Source: DATGUN01 sp035301285 (lineage in GTDB: Bacteria; Bacillota; Bacilli; Bacillales; Amphibacillaceae). From it: 13,141 nucleotides of DNA. Under the pieces are notes generated by a model. The model saw only the letters and a list, made by a program, of their open reading frames with translations. It ran no database searches and had not been told where the DNA came from. The DNA lies in contig DATGUN010000106.1 of assembly GCA_035301285.1 (NCBI GenBank), positions 1 through 13,141 of the forward strand, written 5' to 3'. The position numbers and the translations under genes are program-made. Below, piece by piece: positions 1 to 6,887 of the stretch (its first letter is position 1; every line of letters starts with the position of its first letter).

Positions 1-1511
1 GCGTTTTGAAGTGCTGAACGGGTTACTTTCTTAGGATCGACAATACCTGCTTCAACCATATTAACCCATTCGCCGGTTGCAGCGTCGAAACCTGTTCCAA
101 TGGATTCGCCTTTCAACCGCTCAACAACAATTGATCCTTCAAGGCCAGCGTTGTGTGCGATTTGACGGACAGGCTCTTCCAATGCACGAAGAACGATACT
201 TGCACCTGTTGCTTCATCGCCTTCAAGTGAAAGTTCACTTACTTTTTTGTACACATTGATCAGAGCTGTACCACCGCCGGATACAATCCCTTCTTCGACA
301 GCCGCACGTGTTGAGCTCAATGCGTCCTCGATACGGTCTTTACGCTCTTTCAATTCTGTTTCAGTTGCAGCACCGACTTTAATCACTGCTACACCGCCTG
401 CCAATTTAGCCAAGCGTTCTTGTAGTTTTTCTTTATCGAAATCGGAAGTTGTTTCTTCAGCTTGACCACGGATTTGAGATACGCGGGAAGAAATAGCTTC
501 AGGATTTCCAGCACCTTCAACGATTGTTGTGTTGTCTTTAGTAACAACAACTTTATTAGCACGACCTAATTGATCGATTGTTGTGCTTTTCAGTTCAAGG
601 CCAAGATCTTCCGTAATCACTTCACCGCCTGTAAGAACACCGATGTCTTCAAGCATTGCTTTACGACGGTCACCAAAGCCTGGTGCTTTAACGGCAACAA
701 CATTAAACGTTCCGCGAAGCTTGTTCAATACAAGTGTTGCCAATGCTTCACCTTCAACATCTTCAGCAATCAATAGAAGTGGCTTGCCTTGTTGGACAAC
801 TTCTTCCAATACCGGAAGCACTTCTTGAATATTGTTGATTTTCTTATCTGTAATTAGAATGTACGGATCTTCTAGCTCCGCTTCCATTTTCTCTTGATCG
901 GTTACCATGTATGGTGAAGAATAGCCACGGTCGAACTGCATCCCTTCAACCACTTCAAGTTCAGTATTGAACCCTTTGGACTCTTCGATGGTAATAACGC
1001 CGTCGTTTCCAACGCGTTCCATGGATTCTGCAATCAACTCACCTACTTCATCGTCCTCGGATGAAATAGCGGCTACTTGTGCAATCGAGTCTTTTCCTTC
1101 AACCGGTTTTGTAATATTGCTTAGTTCAGCAACAGCCGCTTCAACCGCTTTTTCAATACCGCGGCGAAGACCTACTGGATTTGCACCGGATGTAACGTTT
1201 TTCAATCCTTCACTGATCATTGATTGTGCTAGAACTGTTGCGGTTGTTGTACCATCCCCCGCAACATCATTTGTTTTGGATGCCACTTCGGATACAAGCT
1301 GTGCACCCATATTTTCGAAATGATTTTCAAGTTCAATTTCTTTCGCGATAGTCACACCGTCATTTGTAATCGTCGGTGAACCGAATTTTTTATCTAGAAC
1401 AACATTACGGCCTTTTGGTCCCAATGTCACTTTAACTGTATTTGCGAGTGTGTCCACACCATTCAGCATTGCACGGCGTGCGTCTTCACTAAATTTAATT
1501 TCTTTAGCCAT
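1..1511 (-). CDS. groEL: Chaperonin GroEL (60 kDa), 3' end cut by window edge
   Basis: GroEL is the large subunit of the cytosolic ATP-dependent chaperonin; it forms a double heptameric ring capped by GroES and folds client proteins. The reverse strand translates without a stop from ATG at 1511 to the window edge, giving 503 complete codons of a protein usually about 540 long, so only the C-terminal tail is missing. The start is MAKEIKFSEDARRAML, followed by the family motifs TLGPKGRNVVLD (about residues 30-41), TNDGVTIAKEI, the ATP-binding GDGTTTATVLAQ (about 87-98) and, late in the protein, EEGIVSGGGTAL. An AAGGAGG Shine-Dalgarno lies 9 bases before the ATG. It is 38 bases downstream of groES and must share its CIRCE-controlled promoter. 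No frameshift or missing key motif was seen. Confidence 0.98.
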   Translation of the reverse strand, partial: MAKEIKFSEDARRAMLNGVDTLANTVKVTLGPKGRNVVLDKKFGSPTITNDGVTIAKEIELENHFENMGAQLVSEVASKTNDVAGDGTTTATVLAQSMISEGLKNVTSGANPVGLRRGIEKAVEAAVAELSNITKPVEGKDSIAQVAAISSEDDEVGELIAESMERVGNDGVITIEESKGFNTELEVVEGMQFDRGYSSPYMVTDQEKMEAELEDPYILITDKKINNIQEVLPVLEEVVQQGKPLLLIAEDVEGEALATLVLNKLRGTFNVVAVKAPGFGDRRKAMLEDIGVLTGGEVITEDLGLELKSTTIDQLGRANKVVVTKDNTTIVEGAGNPEAISSRVSQIRGQAEETTSDFDKEKLQERLAKLAGGVAVIKVGAATETELKERKDRIEDALSSTRAAVEEGIVSGGGTALINVYKKVSELSLEGDEATGASIVLRALEEPVRQIAHNAGLEGSIVVERLKGESIGTGFDAATGEWVNMVEAGIVDPKKVTRSALQN

Positions 1512-1549
1512 TTGTTATGCCCTCCTTAAATTCTTTATGTGCACGTGTA

Positions 1550-1834
1550 TTAGCCAATAACTGCCAATACATCACTTTCACGTAAGATTAAGTATTCATT
1601 TCCTTCGTATTTTACTTCAGTGCCAGCAAATTTAGAGAAAATGATATGATCTCCTTCAGCAACTTCAAGCGCTACTTTTTCCCCGCTATCGGTTACACGT
1701 CCAGAGCCTACTGCGACAACTTTCCCTTCTTGTGGCTTTTCTTTTGCAGATTCTGGAAGAACAATTCCACTTGCTGTTTTTTCCTCTTGTTCAACAAGTT
1801 CGATGACTACACGATCTCCTAATGGCTTAATCAT
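1550..1834 (-). CDS. groES: Co-chaperonin GroES (10 kDa)
   Basis: GroES is the heptameric lid of the GroEL chaperonin. The 94-residue product begins MIKPLGDRVVIELVEQEEKT and contains the mobile-loop region EEKTASGIVLPESAKEKPQEG (about residues 14-34) and the conserved GDHIIFSKFAGTEVKY segment. The frame is open three codons further up to a TTG at 1843, but that TTG directly abuts the AAGGAGG Shine-Dalgarno, whereas the ATG at 1834 sits 9 bases after it and gives the usual family length. I therefore start at 1834. It is first in the groES-groEL operon, with a perfect CIRCE operator 44 bases upstream, so heat induction through HrcA is expected. Confidence 0.97.
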   Translation of the reverse strand: MIKPLGDRVVIELVEQEEKTASGIVLPESAKEKPQEGKVVAVGSGRVTDSGEKVALEVAEGDHIIFSKFAGTEVKYEGNEYLILRESDVLAVIG

Positions 1835-1878
1835 GTGAGACAACCTCCTTCATTCCATTTCTTTTTTATATGCTATTA

Positions 1879-1905
1879 TTAGCACTCAATCTCAACGAGT
1901 GCTAA
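1879..1905. promoter_or_regulatory. CIRCE operator for HrcA
   Basis: A perfect match to the CIRCE consensus TTAGCACTC-N9-GAGTGCTAA: left arm 1879-1887, spacer 1888-1896, right arm 1897-1905. It lies between the probable groES promoter and the groES start. CIRCE is the known binding site of the heat-shock repressor HrcA, whose activity depends on GroEL, so groESL is likely under this feedback. Confidence 0.97.
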
Positions 1906-1913
1906 TTCCAATT

Positions 1914-1945
1914 ATTATATTAAATAATCTGATCAAAAATTGCAA
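1914..1945 (-). promoter_or_regulatory. Probable sigma-A promoter of groESL
   Basis: On the reverse strand a TTGCAA hexamer (1940-1945) is followed after 17 bases by TAATAT (1917-1922). A perfect TATAAT overlaps it (1914-1919) but at a spacing of 20. Either would start transcription just before or within the CIRCE element, the arrangement expected for HrcA repression. The exact hexamers are uncertain. Confidence 0.5.
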
Positions 1946-2041
1946 GTGTGGCACTCATTTTTTTCGGATAACTTTTGATTAACGTAAATTGAATAGCACA
2001 TTCTGTTATATATATTAAGGTAATATGTGATAAACTACGTA

Positions 2042-2083
2042 ATAGAGTTTAACTTTATGAATATAGAGTTTTATTTCATGAAT
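2042..2083. repeat. Two-copy 21-bp direct repeat upstream of ydiL
   Basis: Two adjacent 21-base units (2042-2062 and 2063-2083), both starting ATAGAGTTT and ending ATGAAT, match at 18 of 21 positions. A 21-base period is two helical turns, so a protein bound to each unit would sit on the same DNA face. It lies in the 259-base gap between the CIRCE element and ydiL, about 80 bases before the ydiL start. Chance duplication in AT-rich DNA is possible. Confidence 0.5.
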
Positions 2084-2094
2084 AATATTGAAGC

Positions 2095-2118
2095 ATATAC
2101 TTAATGGATCAAGTATAT
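2095..2118. promoter_or_regulatory. Inverted repeat before ydiL, possible operator
   Basis: Perfect 8-base arms ATATACTT (2095-2102) and AAGTATAT (2111-2118) are separated by 8 bases. It falls 46 bases before the ydiL start codon, where a promoter or operator would be expected, and AT-rich -10-like hexamers (TATATT 2114-2119, TATAAA 2122-2127) overlap or follow it. I do not recognise a regulator for it. Confidence 0.35.
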
Positions 2119-2164
2119 TTATATAAAGGACGTTCATGTTTTTATTAAAAGGAGTCGTTTTGAA

Positions 2165-2896
2165 TTGAATAAGCGCTATTGGTGGGTTATCATTACCTAC
2201 ATTATCATGCAGTTTTCAAGTGTCATTGTATCATTCATTCTTCAAAAATGGACAACAATGAGTGACGAAGCGATCGCTACATTTTTGATTAATTGGTTGA
2301 TATTCAGTTTTATTGCTGGATTGGTCGCTGTCTTGTTACTGATGCGGCCATTTATGAAAATACAGGACAAAAGTGACCGTCCCCATTTCGGGATGCTCAT
2401 CGTTTGGTCAATCGTAGGCCTAGCGATGGCTTTTATATCTCAATGGGTTGCCGTCTTTCTAGAGTTTACCCTTTTTGATGTGAAGCCCGGGTCGGAAAAT
2501 ACGTTTGAAATCATGGGTATTGCGCGCATGTCACCTTTATTTATTATCGTGCCGGCGCTCGTCGGTCCCATATTGGAAGAAATCATCTTCAGGAAAATCA
2601 TATTTGGGTCACTCTATAAAAAAACAAACTTTTTCATTGCGGCACTCATATCATCATTGATATTCGGGATTATCCATCAGGAACCTGAACATATTTTGAT
2701 TTATGCCGCCATGGGATTTGTATTTGCTTTTGTTTATGTGATGACAAAGCGTATCATGATTCCGATTATCGTTCACATGTCCATGAATACAATCGCGGTC
2801 ATTTCACAATTATCGCTATCACCCGAAGATATTGAAAAAATGCAGGAACAACTCGATCAGTTACAAATGTTTTTATTGGAGGCAGTTAATTTATGA
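2165..2896 (+). CDS. ydiL: CPBP-family intramembrane glutamic-type protease (YdiL-like)
   Basis: A 243-residue polytopic membrane protein of the CPBP (Abi/CAAX protease and bacteriocin-processing) family, predicted to cleave substrates within the membrane. The three catalytic motifs are visible: EEIIFR with Glu138, Glu139 and Arg143; FGIIH with Phe167 and His171; and HMSMN with His204 and Asn208. Hydrophobic segments lie near residues 7-26, 38-60, 78-100, 123-137, 156-170, 178-192 and 197-215. The start is TTG at 2165, chosen because AAGGAG (2149-2154) lies 10 bases upstream and no better ATG exists. Its stop overlaps the ydiK start (ATGA), so the two are translationally coupled. In B. subtilis ydiL and ydiK are likewise adjacent to groES, from memory. 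The substrate is unknown. Confidence 0.9.
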   Translation: MNKRYWWVIITYIIMQFSSVIVSFILQKWTTMSDEAIATFLINWLIFSFIAGLVAVLLLMRPFMKIQDKSDRPHFGMLIVWSIVGLAMAFISQWVAVFLEFTLFDVKPGSENTFEIMGIARMSPLFIIVPALVGPILEEIIFRKIIFGSLYKKTNFFIAALISSLIFGIIHQEPEHILIYAAMGFVFAFVYVMTKRIMIPIIVHMSMNTIAVISQLSLSPEDIEKMQEQLDQLQMFLLEAVNL

Positions 2897-3093
2897 AATT
2901 CTCACCAAAGATGGGTGCCATCATTTATTTTGTAATGGGGATTCTTTTCTCATTCATGGCAACCAAAACCGCTGGGGAGACCATTTGGAATGTACCCACT
3001 GTGCTGTTGATGGTTTTTGCCACATTTGAATTTGGAATTGCCATACGGCTTGTCTCTATCCACTTTCATCTGAAAAAGAAAAATAAAAAATAA
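2893..3093 (+). CDS. ydiK: Small two-helix membrane protein (YdiK-like)
   Basis: A 66-residue protein with two hydrophobic segments (about residues 8-24 and 34-54) and a very basic tail ending KKKNKK, which should sit in the cytoplasm. It resembles the short YdiK/DUF4305 proteins found beside ydiL in Bacillaceae; this assignment rests on position and recalled sequence features. The ATG at 2893 overlaps the ydiL stop by four bases and has GGAGG at 2878-2882, ten bases upstream. It is the last gene of the pair, with a terminator 12 bases after its stop. Function is unknown; co-translation suggests it is a partner of the protease. Confidence 0.85.
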   Translation: MKFSPKMGAIIYFVMGILFSFMATKTAGETIWNVPTVLLMVFATFEFGIAIRLVSIHFHLKKKNKK

Positions 3094-3104
3094 TGATCGA
3101 TACA

Positions 3105-3138
3105 AACACCCCAGCCAATGCTGACCGGGGTGTTTTAT
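3105..3138 (+). terminator. Rho-independent terminator after ydiK
   Basis: AACACCCC (3105-3112) pairs with GGGGTGTT (3127-3134), with a small inner AGC/GCT stem in the loop and T residues following. It ends the ydiL-ydiK transcript. Read on the reverse strand the stem is followed by TTTGTA, so it may also stop rex transcription from the other side. Confidence 0.85.
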
Positions 3139-3147
3139 ATATGCTGT

Positions 3148-3168
3148 GACGGCTTGACAATGGCCGTC
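3148..3168 (-). other. Hairpin directly after the rex stop codon
   Basis: Perfect 6-base arms GACGGC (3148-3153) and GCCGTC (3163-3168) with a 9-base loop begin at the last base of the rex stop codon. No T-tract follows on the reverse strand, so it is not a classical terminator. It may protect the 3' end of the moaC-rex mRNA together with the next hairpin at 3105-3134. Confidence 0.5.
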
Positions 3169-3797
3169 TAGGTTAACGGATAATGCTTTAAAAAATAGGC
3201 CAGTGCTTGTAATTCCACTGCCAAATCGATATGATGAACACGGATATGTTTCGGAACAGTGATGCGTGCAGGCGTGAAGTTAAGTATACCGTGTACCCCA
3301 CACTCCACAAGACGTTCTGTCATCGCATCTGCTTCACCAGCAGGGATCGTCAGGATGGCGACGGTGACTCCCGTCATTTCTTGTTCAAGCTCATCAATAT
3401 GGTGAACAGTCACTTCCCCGATCGACTCACCTACTTTTTCAGGGTTTGCATCAAATGCCTTGACGATTTTTGTATTATTATTTTTCATGAAATTATAATG
3501 TAAAAAAGCTGTTCCAAGATTCCCCACACCAATCAGAGCAACTTCAGTCACTTCATCTTGATCCAATGTTTTACGAAAGAAATCCAATAAATGGTCAACC
3601 TTATATCCATAACCTTTTTTACCGAGCGCTCCAAAATACGAGAAATCACGCCTGATGGTGGCTGAATCTATTTTAACAGCTTCACTGAGCTCTTTGGAGG
3701 AGACGCGGCTTTTCCCTTGATGATTTAAGTTATTTAAAAATCGATAATACAATGGCAGTCGTTTGGCAGTCGCTTGCGGTATCTTTTGCTGGGTCAT
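3168..3797 (-). CDS. rex: Redox-sensing transcriptional repressor Rex
   Basis: Rex is a dimeric repressor that senses the NADH/NAD+ ratio and releases fermentation and respiration genes when NADH rises. The 209-residue protein has the expected two parts. The N-terminal winged helix has recognition segment DSATIRRDFSYFGALG (residues 45-60). A Rossmann domain follows, with the nucleotide loop GVGNLG (Gly90, Gly92, Gly95), the acidic FDANPEKVG at the end of the second strand, and the conserved C-terminal helix HIRVHHIDLAVELQALAYFL used in domain swapping. Length is close to the usual 210-215. The ATG at 3797 overlaps the moaC stop (ATGA) and follows AGGAGG by 7 bases. A Rex-operator match upstream of moaC (4351-4368) suggests it represses its own operon. 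Confidence 0.96.
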   Translation of the reverse strand: MTQQKIPQATAKRLPLYYRFLNNLNHQGKSRVSSKELSEAVKIDSATIRRDFSYFGALGKKGYGYKVDHLLDFFRKTLDQDEVTEVALIGVGNLGTAFLHYNFMKNNNTKIVKAFDANPEKVGESIGEVTVHHIDELEQEMTGVTVAILTIPAGEADAMTERLVECGVHGILNFTPARITVPKHIRVHHIDLAVELQALAYFLKHYPLT

Positions 3798-4294
3798 CGG
3801 ACATCCTCCTGTTCACCACGGTTATAGTCTCCTGACTTTCCACCTTTTTTCTCCTGCAGATATGTTTCGCCGATAACCATGCCTTTATCAATGGCCTTGC
3901 ACATATCATAGATGGTCAAGGCAGTTGCACTTGCAGCTGTCAGTGCTTCCATTTCCACCCCTGTGGATCCTTTCGTTTTTACAAATGCTCGTATATTCAA
4001 TTGATGGTTACCTTCTTCGATAAACCAATCAAATGTGATGTCGATTGCTTTTAATGATAATGGATGACACATCGGGATCCAATCGGATGTTTTCTTCGCT
4101 GCCATGATACCGGCAACTTGTGCAACAGATAGGACATCTCCTTTGGCTATATTATGGGTTGTTATTTTTTCATAAATCGTCTCGGATACATGGATGCTTG
4201 ATAAAGCAACCGCTGTTCGTTCGGTCGTATCCTTATTGCTTATATCAACCATTTTCGCCCTACCCTGTTCATTAAAATGTGTAAATTCAGCCAT
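3794..4294 (-). CDS. moaC: Cyclic pyranopterin monophosphate synthase MoaC
   Basis: MoaC converts the MoaA product into cyclic pyranopterin monophosphate, the first stable intermediate of molybdenum cofactor synthesis, in the cytosol. The 166-residue protein shows the family signatures AKMVDIS (13-19), WIPMCHPL (72-79), the active-site region TGVEMEALTAAS (111-122), DMCKAIDKGM (130-139) and the C-terminal EKKGGKSGDY (148-157), which includes the catalytic-region lysines. The ATG at 4294 has GGAG 8 bases upstream. No other molybdopterin genes lie in the window; a lone moaC before rex is also the B. subtilis arrangement, from memory. It overlaps rex by four bases and is the first gene of the pair. 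Confidence 0.96.
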   Translation of the reverse strand: MAEFTHFNEQGRAKMVDISNKDTTERTAVALSSIHVSETIYEKITTHNIAKGDVLSVAQVAGIMAAKKTSDWIPMCHPLSLKAIDITFDWFIEEGNHQLNIRAFVKTKGSTGVEMEALTAASATALTIYDMCKAIDKGMVIGETYLQEKKGGKSGDYNRGEQEDVR

Positions 4295-4350
4295 GTTATC
4301 ATCTCCATTTCATGTGGCTACCTCCAGTCTAGCAGAATTTTCAAGAGAAG

Positions 4351-4368
4351 TCGTGATTTAGTTCACAA
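4351..4368. promoter_or_regulatory. Probable Rex operator upstream of moaC-rex
   Basis: The 18-mer TCGTGATTTAGTTCACAA matches the Rex consensus TTGTGAA-W4-TTCACAA at 15 of 18 positions, with a perfect right arm TTCACAA. It lies 57 bases before the moaC start in the divergent moaC/ydiF gap. A possible extended -10 for moaC (TGCTAGACT on the reverse strand, hexamer 4326-4331) is 19 bases away, so Rex bound here would cover the -35 region. Confidence 0.7.
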
Positions 4369-4399
4369 TGAAAGAAATGAATCATACAATCAGCATCCC

Positions 4400-4428
4400 T
4401 TGAAGTTGCCAGTCCATTTCATTATACG
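4400..4428 (+). promoter_or_regulatory. Candidate promoter of ydiF
   Basis: TTGAAG (4400-4405) is followed after 17 bases by TATACG (4423-4428), each 4 of 6 to the sigma-A consensus, ending 32 bases before the ydiF start. An overlapping alternative is TTGCCA (4406-4411) with TACACT (4430-4435). The choice is uncertain. Confidence 0.4.
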
Positions 4429-4460
4429 GTACACTATGATAGATAGATGAGGTGAACGAA

Positions 4461-6380
4461 ATGATATTAATGCAGCTGAATCAAATCACGAAATCGTTTG
4501 GTGCCGAAGCGATATTATCAGATATCAAACTGGAAATAAAAACATCAGACCGTATCGCAATCGTTGGTCGGAATGGTGCGGGAAAATCCACCTTGCTTAA
4601 AATCATGACAGGCGAATTGGATTATGATGAGGGAGAGATTTTCAGACGCAAAGATATGACCCTAGGCTATTTAGCCCAACATACGGAGCTCTCATCAAAC
4701 ATGACAATCTGGAATGAGATGCTCGGTGTATTCCAACCACTTCTCGATCAACAAGTGGAACTACGTGATTTAGAAAGAAAAATGGAGCACGCAGCTACTC
4801 TTGATGAAGAACAATATACGCAATTGATGCGTACATATGATATGAAACAACAAGCATTTGACGCAGCAGGCGGGTATACATTCGAAACAGAAATAAAATC
4901 GGTCTTAACCGGGCTTAATTTTTCACTTGATATGCACGATACACCCATCAATGAATTAAGTGGCGGACAAAAAACACGCTTGGCGCTCGGAAAGCTTTTG
5001 TTGACCAAACCGGATCTGCTTGTATTGGACGAACCGACAAACCACCTGGACATCGCCACATTGAGCTGGTTGGAAGACTATCTGGTCAGTTATCCAGGTG
5101 CGATTACGATTGTATCCCATGATCGCTATTTTCTTGATAAAACCGTTTCGATTGTTTATGAAGTATCCCGTCATCACGCCAAAAAATATCATGGAACATA
5201 CAGTTCATATCTAGAGAAAAAAGCACTCGATTATGAACGGGACTTAAAAGCATATGAAAAACAGCAATCTGAAATAGCTAAAATGGAAGACTTTATCCAA
5301 CGGAATATTGTCCGCGCTTCAACGACCAAACGAGCCCAGAGCAGGCGTAAGCAATTGGAAAAAACAGTGCGTCTCGAACGTCCAAAAGGTAATGAAGCAT
5401 CTGCCTCTTTCGCTTTTCAAGTCAAAAAAGAAAGCGGCAATGATGTGCTGAAAATAAAAGATCTGTCATTTCAATATCCCGACGAACAAGCACCGTTATT
5501 TTCTGACGTGAACCTTCATGTCAACCGTGGTGAACGTATAGCACTTGTCGGGCCAAATGGCATCGGTAAATCAACATTACTCAAACTGTTAATTGGTAAG
5601 CTTAAACAGAATGCAGGTACGATTACGTTAGGTGCAAACGTGGAAATCGGTTACTATGACCAAGAATTGGCAACATTGACGTCCAATAAAACCGTTCTTG
5701 ATGAATTATGGGATGAATACCCTACCATCGATGAAAAAGATATTCGGACGATTTTAGGGAACTTCCTGTTTTCCGGGGATGATGTATTGAAACCTGTTCA
5801 TACACTCAGTGGTGGGGAAAAAGCACGTCTGGCCCTATCGAAACTTCGGATGCAACAGGCAAATCTGCTCATCCTTGATGAACCGACCAACCATCTGGAT
5901 ATCGATAGTAAAGAAGTATTGGAAGCTGCGCTCATGGACTTTTCGGGAACCATTGTTTTCGTATCGCATGACCGCTACTTCATCAACAAAATTGCGGACC
6001 AAGTTGTGGAAATGCAACCCAATCACGTCCAAGTATATCTAGGCGATTATGATTATTTCATTGCAAAAAAGAAGGAAGAAACGGAATTGAAAGAACTCAT
6101 GGAAGCAGAACAAGAACGAGAAAAAGCCGACACAGCGAAGACTAACTATCACAAGGGAAAAGAAGAACAACGCGAACAACGACGAATCAACAGAAAGATA
6201 TCTTCCCTTGAGGGACAGATTGAAGAACATGAAGCTCAGCTAGCGATTTTAGAAAAAGAAATGGCTGAACCCGAAATATATCAAGATCACGAAAAAGCAC
6301 TCGAATACACCAAACAAGTAAGTGAACTGAAACAAGACATCGAACAACTCATGGAAGAATGGGCAGCACTGCAAGATTGA
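4461..6380 (+). CDS. ydiF: ABC-F family ATP-binding protein (YdiF-like)
   Basis: A soluble protein with two ABC ATPase domains and no membrane domain, the hallmark of ABC-F factors that act at the ribosomal E site. Numbered from ATG 4461 (639 residues), domain 1 has Walker A GRNGAGKST (36-44), signature LSGGQ (166-170), Walker B LLVLDEPTNHLD (186-197) and SHDRYFL. Domain 2 has GPNGIGKST (364-372), LSGGE (449-453), LLILDEPTNHLD (469-480) and SHDRYFI. Both catalytic glutamates (191, 474) are present. A charged helical linker rich in Lys and Arg (about 237-310) is the likely tRNA-contacting P-site interaction motif, and a long coiled coil fills residues 537-639. The frame is open to GTG 4452, but that codon lies inside the GAGGTGA Shine-Dalgarno (4449-4455), so ATG 4461 is chosen. 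Divergent from moaC-rex. The length fits the YdiF subgroup rather than a known resistance protein; the exact role is unknown. Confidence 0.93.
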   Translation: MILMQLNQITKSFGAEAILSDIKLEIKTSDRIAIVGRNGAGKSTLLKIMTGELDYDEGEIFRRKDMTLGYLAQHTELSSNMTIWNEMLGVFQPLLDQQVELRDLERKMEHAATLDEEQYTQLMRTYDMKQQAFDAAGGYTFETEIKSVLTGLNFSLDMHDTPINELSGGQKTRLALGKLLLTKPDLLVLDEPTNHLDIATLSWLEDYLVSYPGAITIVSHDRYFLDKTVSIVYEVSRHHAKKYHGTYSSYLEKKALDYERDLKAYEKQQSEIAKMEDFIQRNIVRASTTKRAQSRRKQLEKTVRLERPKGNEASASFAFQVKKESGNDVLKIKDLSFQYPDEQAPLFSDVNLHVNRGERIALVGPNGIGKSTLLKLLIGKLKQNAGTITLGANVEIGYYDQELATLTSNKTVLDELWDEYPTIDEKDIRTILGNFLFSGDDVLKPVHTLSGGEKARLALSKLRMQQANLLILDEPTNHLDIDSKEVLEAALMDFSGTIVFVSHDRYFINKIADQVVEMQPNHVQVYLGDYDYFIAKKKEETELKELMEAEQEREKADTAKTNYHKGKEEQREQRRINRKISSLEGQIEEHEAQLAILEKEMAEPEIYQDHEKALEYTKQVSELKQDIEQLMEEWAALQD

Positions 6381-6411
6381 CAACACCATAGATGAAGGTG
6401 CGCAGGTTATG

Positions 6412-6514
6412 GCCGGGGGCTGCGCGACCTTGGGCGGAGGTCGCGCGATTTCAGCTAGGGTCGCGATTTCTGACCAGGGGTTGCACGATGCCTGGATGGG
6501 GTTTTACACATTTC
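6412..6514. repeat. GC-rich degenerate ~21-bp repeat array with hairpin after ydiF
   Basis: About five imperfect units (starting near 6411, 6432, 6453, 6471 and 6493; lengths 18-22) share a core like GGGTCGCGCGATTTC, decaying toward the right. The stretch is much richer in G and C than its surroundings. Within it GCGCGACCT (6422-6430) and AGGTCGCGC (6438-6446) form a perfect 9-base stem with a 7-base loop, starting 41 bases after the ydiF stop. Only a weak GATTTC follows, so it is at best an imperfect terminator for ydiF. A reading frame through it from 6392 has no ribosome binding site and was not called. Confidence 0.6.
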
Positions 6515-6690
6515 AAACTTGTTAAGACAATACACAGGTTTATCCACATTTCCAATGTGATAACATTGATTTATTTTAATGTTATGCACACTTTCCACAA
6601 TTAAACGTCCACTTATCCACAAAACTTATCTACATCCAAAAAGTGAACTTTGTCGAATTTTATTTGTGATATTCACATGGGTGTGCATAA
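6502..6690. promoter_or_regulatory. DnaA-box cluster between ydiF and tsaD
   Basis: Matches to the DnaA box TTATNCACA: TTATCCACA (6539-6547, perfect), TTATGCACA (6582-6590, perfect), TTATCCACA (6613-6621, perfect), TTATGCACA on the reverse strand (6682-6690, perfect), plus one-mismatch boxes TTTTACACA (6502-6510) and TTATCTACA (6626-6634). Four perfect boxes in about 150 bases is far above chance. The surroundings are AT-rich and non-coding. DnaA-box clusters outside oriC are known in B. subtilis, and I recall one between gcp (tsaD) and ydiF, the same position. Likely a DnaA-binding site that modulates replication initiation rather than an origin. Confidence 0.85.
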
Positions 6691-6716
6691 GTTGTTAATA
6701 ACTGAAATATCTCTTC

Positions 6717-6887
6717 TTATCCCATGTAGCTGATGCAGGACACGCCAAACATGGCAGTTGCTGTTGCAACACCAGGCTGATCGGTGCCTGTTTCAACAAT
6801 GACCCGTTCGGTCTCCATTTGATTTGTAAGACTATCTGGGCAACCACATAGTTCATTTTGTGTGCACCGGTACAAGCTTAATCCCAT
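6717..6887 (-). CDS. Possible 56-residue small ORF, unrecognised
   Basis: A reverse-strand frame runs from ATG 6887 to TAA 6717. The product starts MGLSLYRCTQNELCGCPDSL and ends with GVSCISYMG. It has four cysteines, three of them in the first 16 residues (8, 14, 16), and a less polar C-terminal half. The composition looks more protein-like than random AT-rich DNA, but there is no clear Shine-Dalgarno, and its ATG follows directly on the T-tract of the terminator at 6888-6932, so it would need its own promoter. It may be a gene remnant. I do not recognise it. Confidence 0.2.
   Translation of the reverse strand: MGLSLYRCTQNELCGCPDSLTNQMETERVIVETGTDQPGVATATAMFGVSCISYMG

Noticed and set aside
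1949..1957. Second CIRCE half-site (TGGCACTCA) upstream of the groESL promoter
   Set aside because: No matching right arm follows; a lone half-site is not a CIRCE element.
6392..6604. 70-codon plus-strand frame through the GC-rich repeat
   Set aside because: No Shine-Dalgarno, runs from the repeat into the DnaA-box cluster, and its 7-residue periodicity only reflects the ~21-base DNA repeat.
6664..6677. TTGTGATATTCACA as a second Rex or Fnr operator
   Set aside because: The spacer between the half-sites is too short for the Rex consensus and for Fnr/Crp-type sites, and no promoter or gene start is close.
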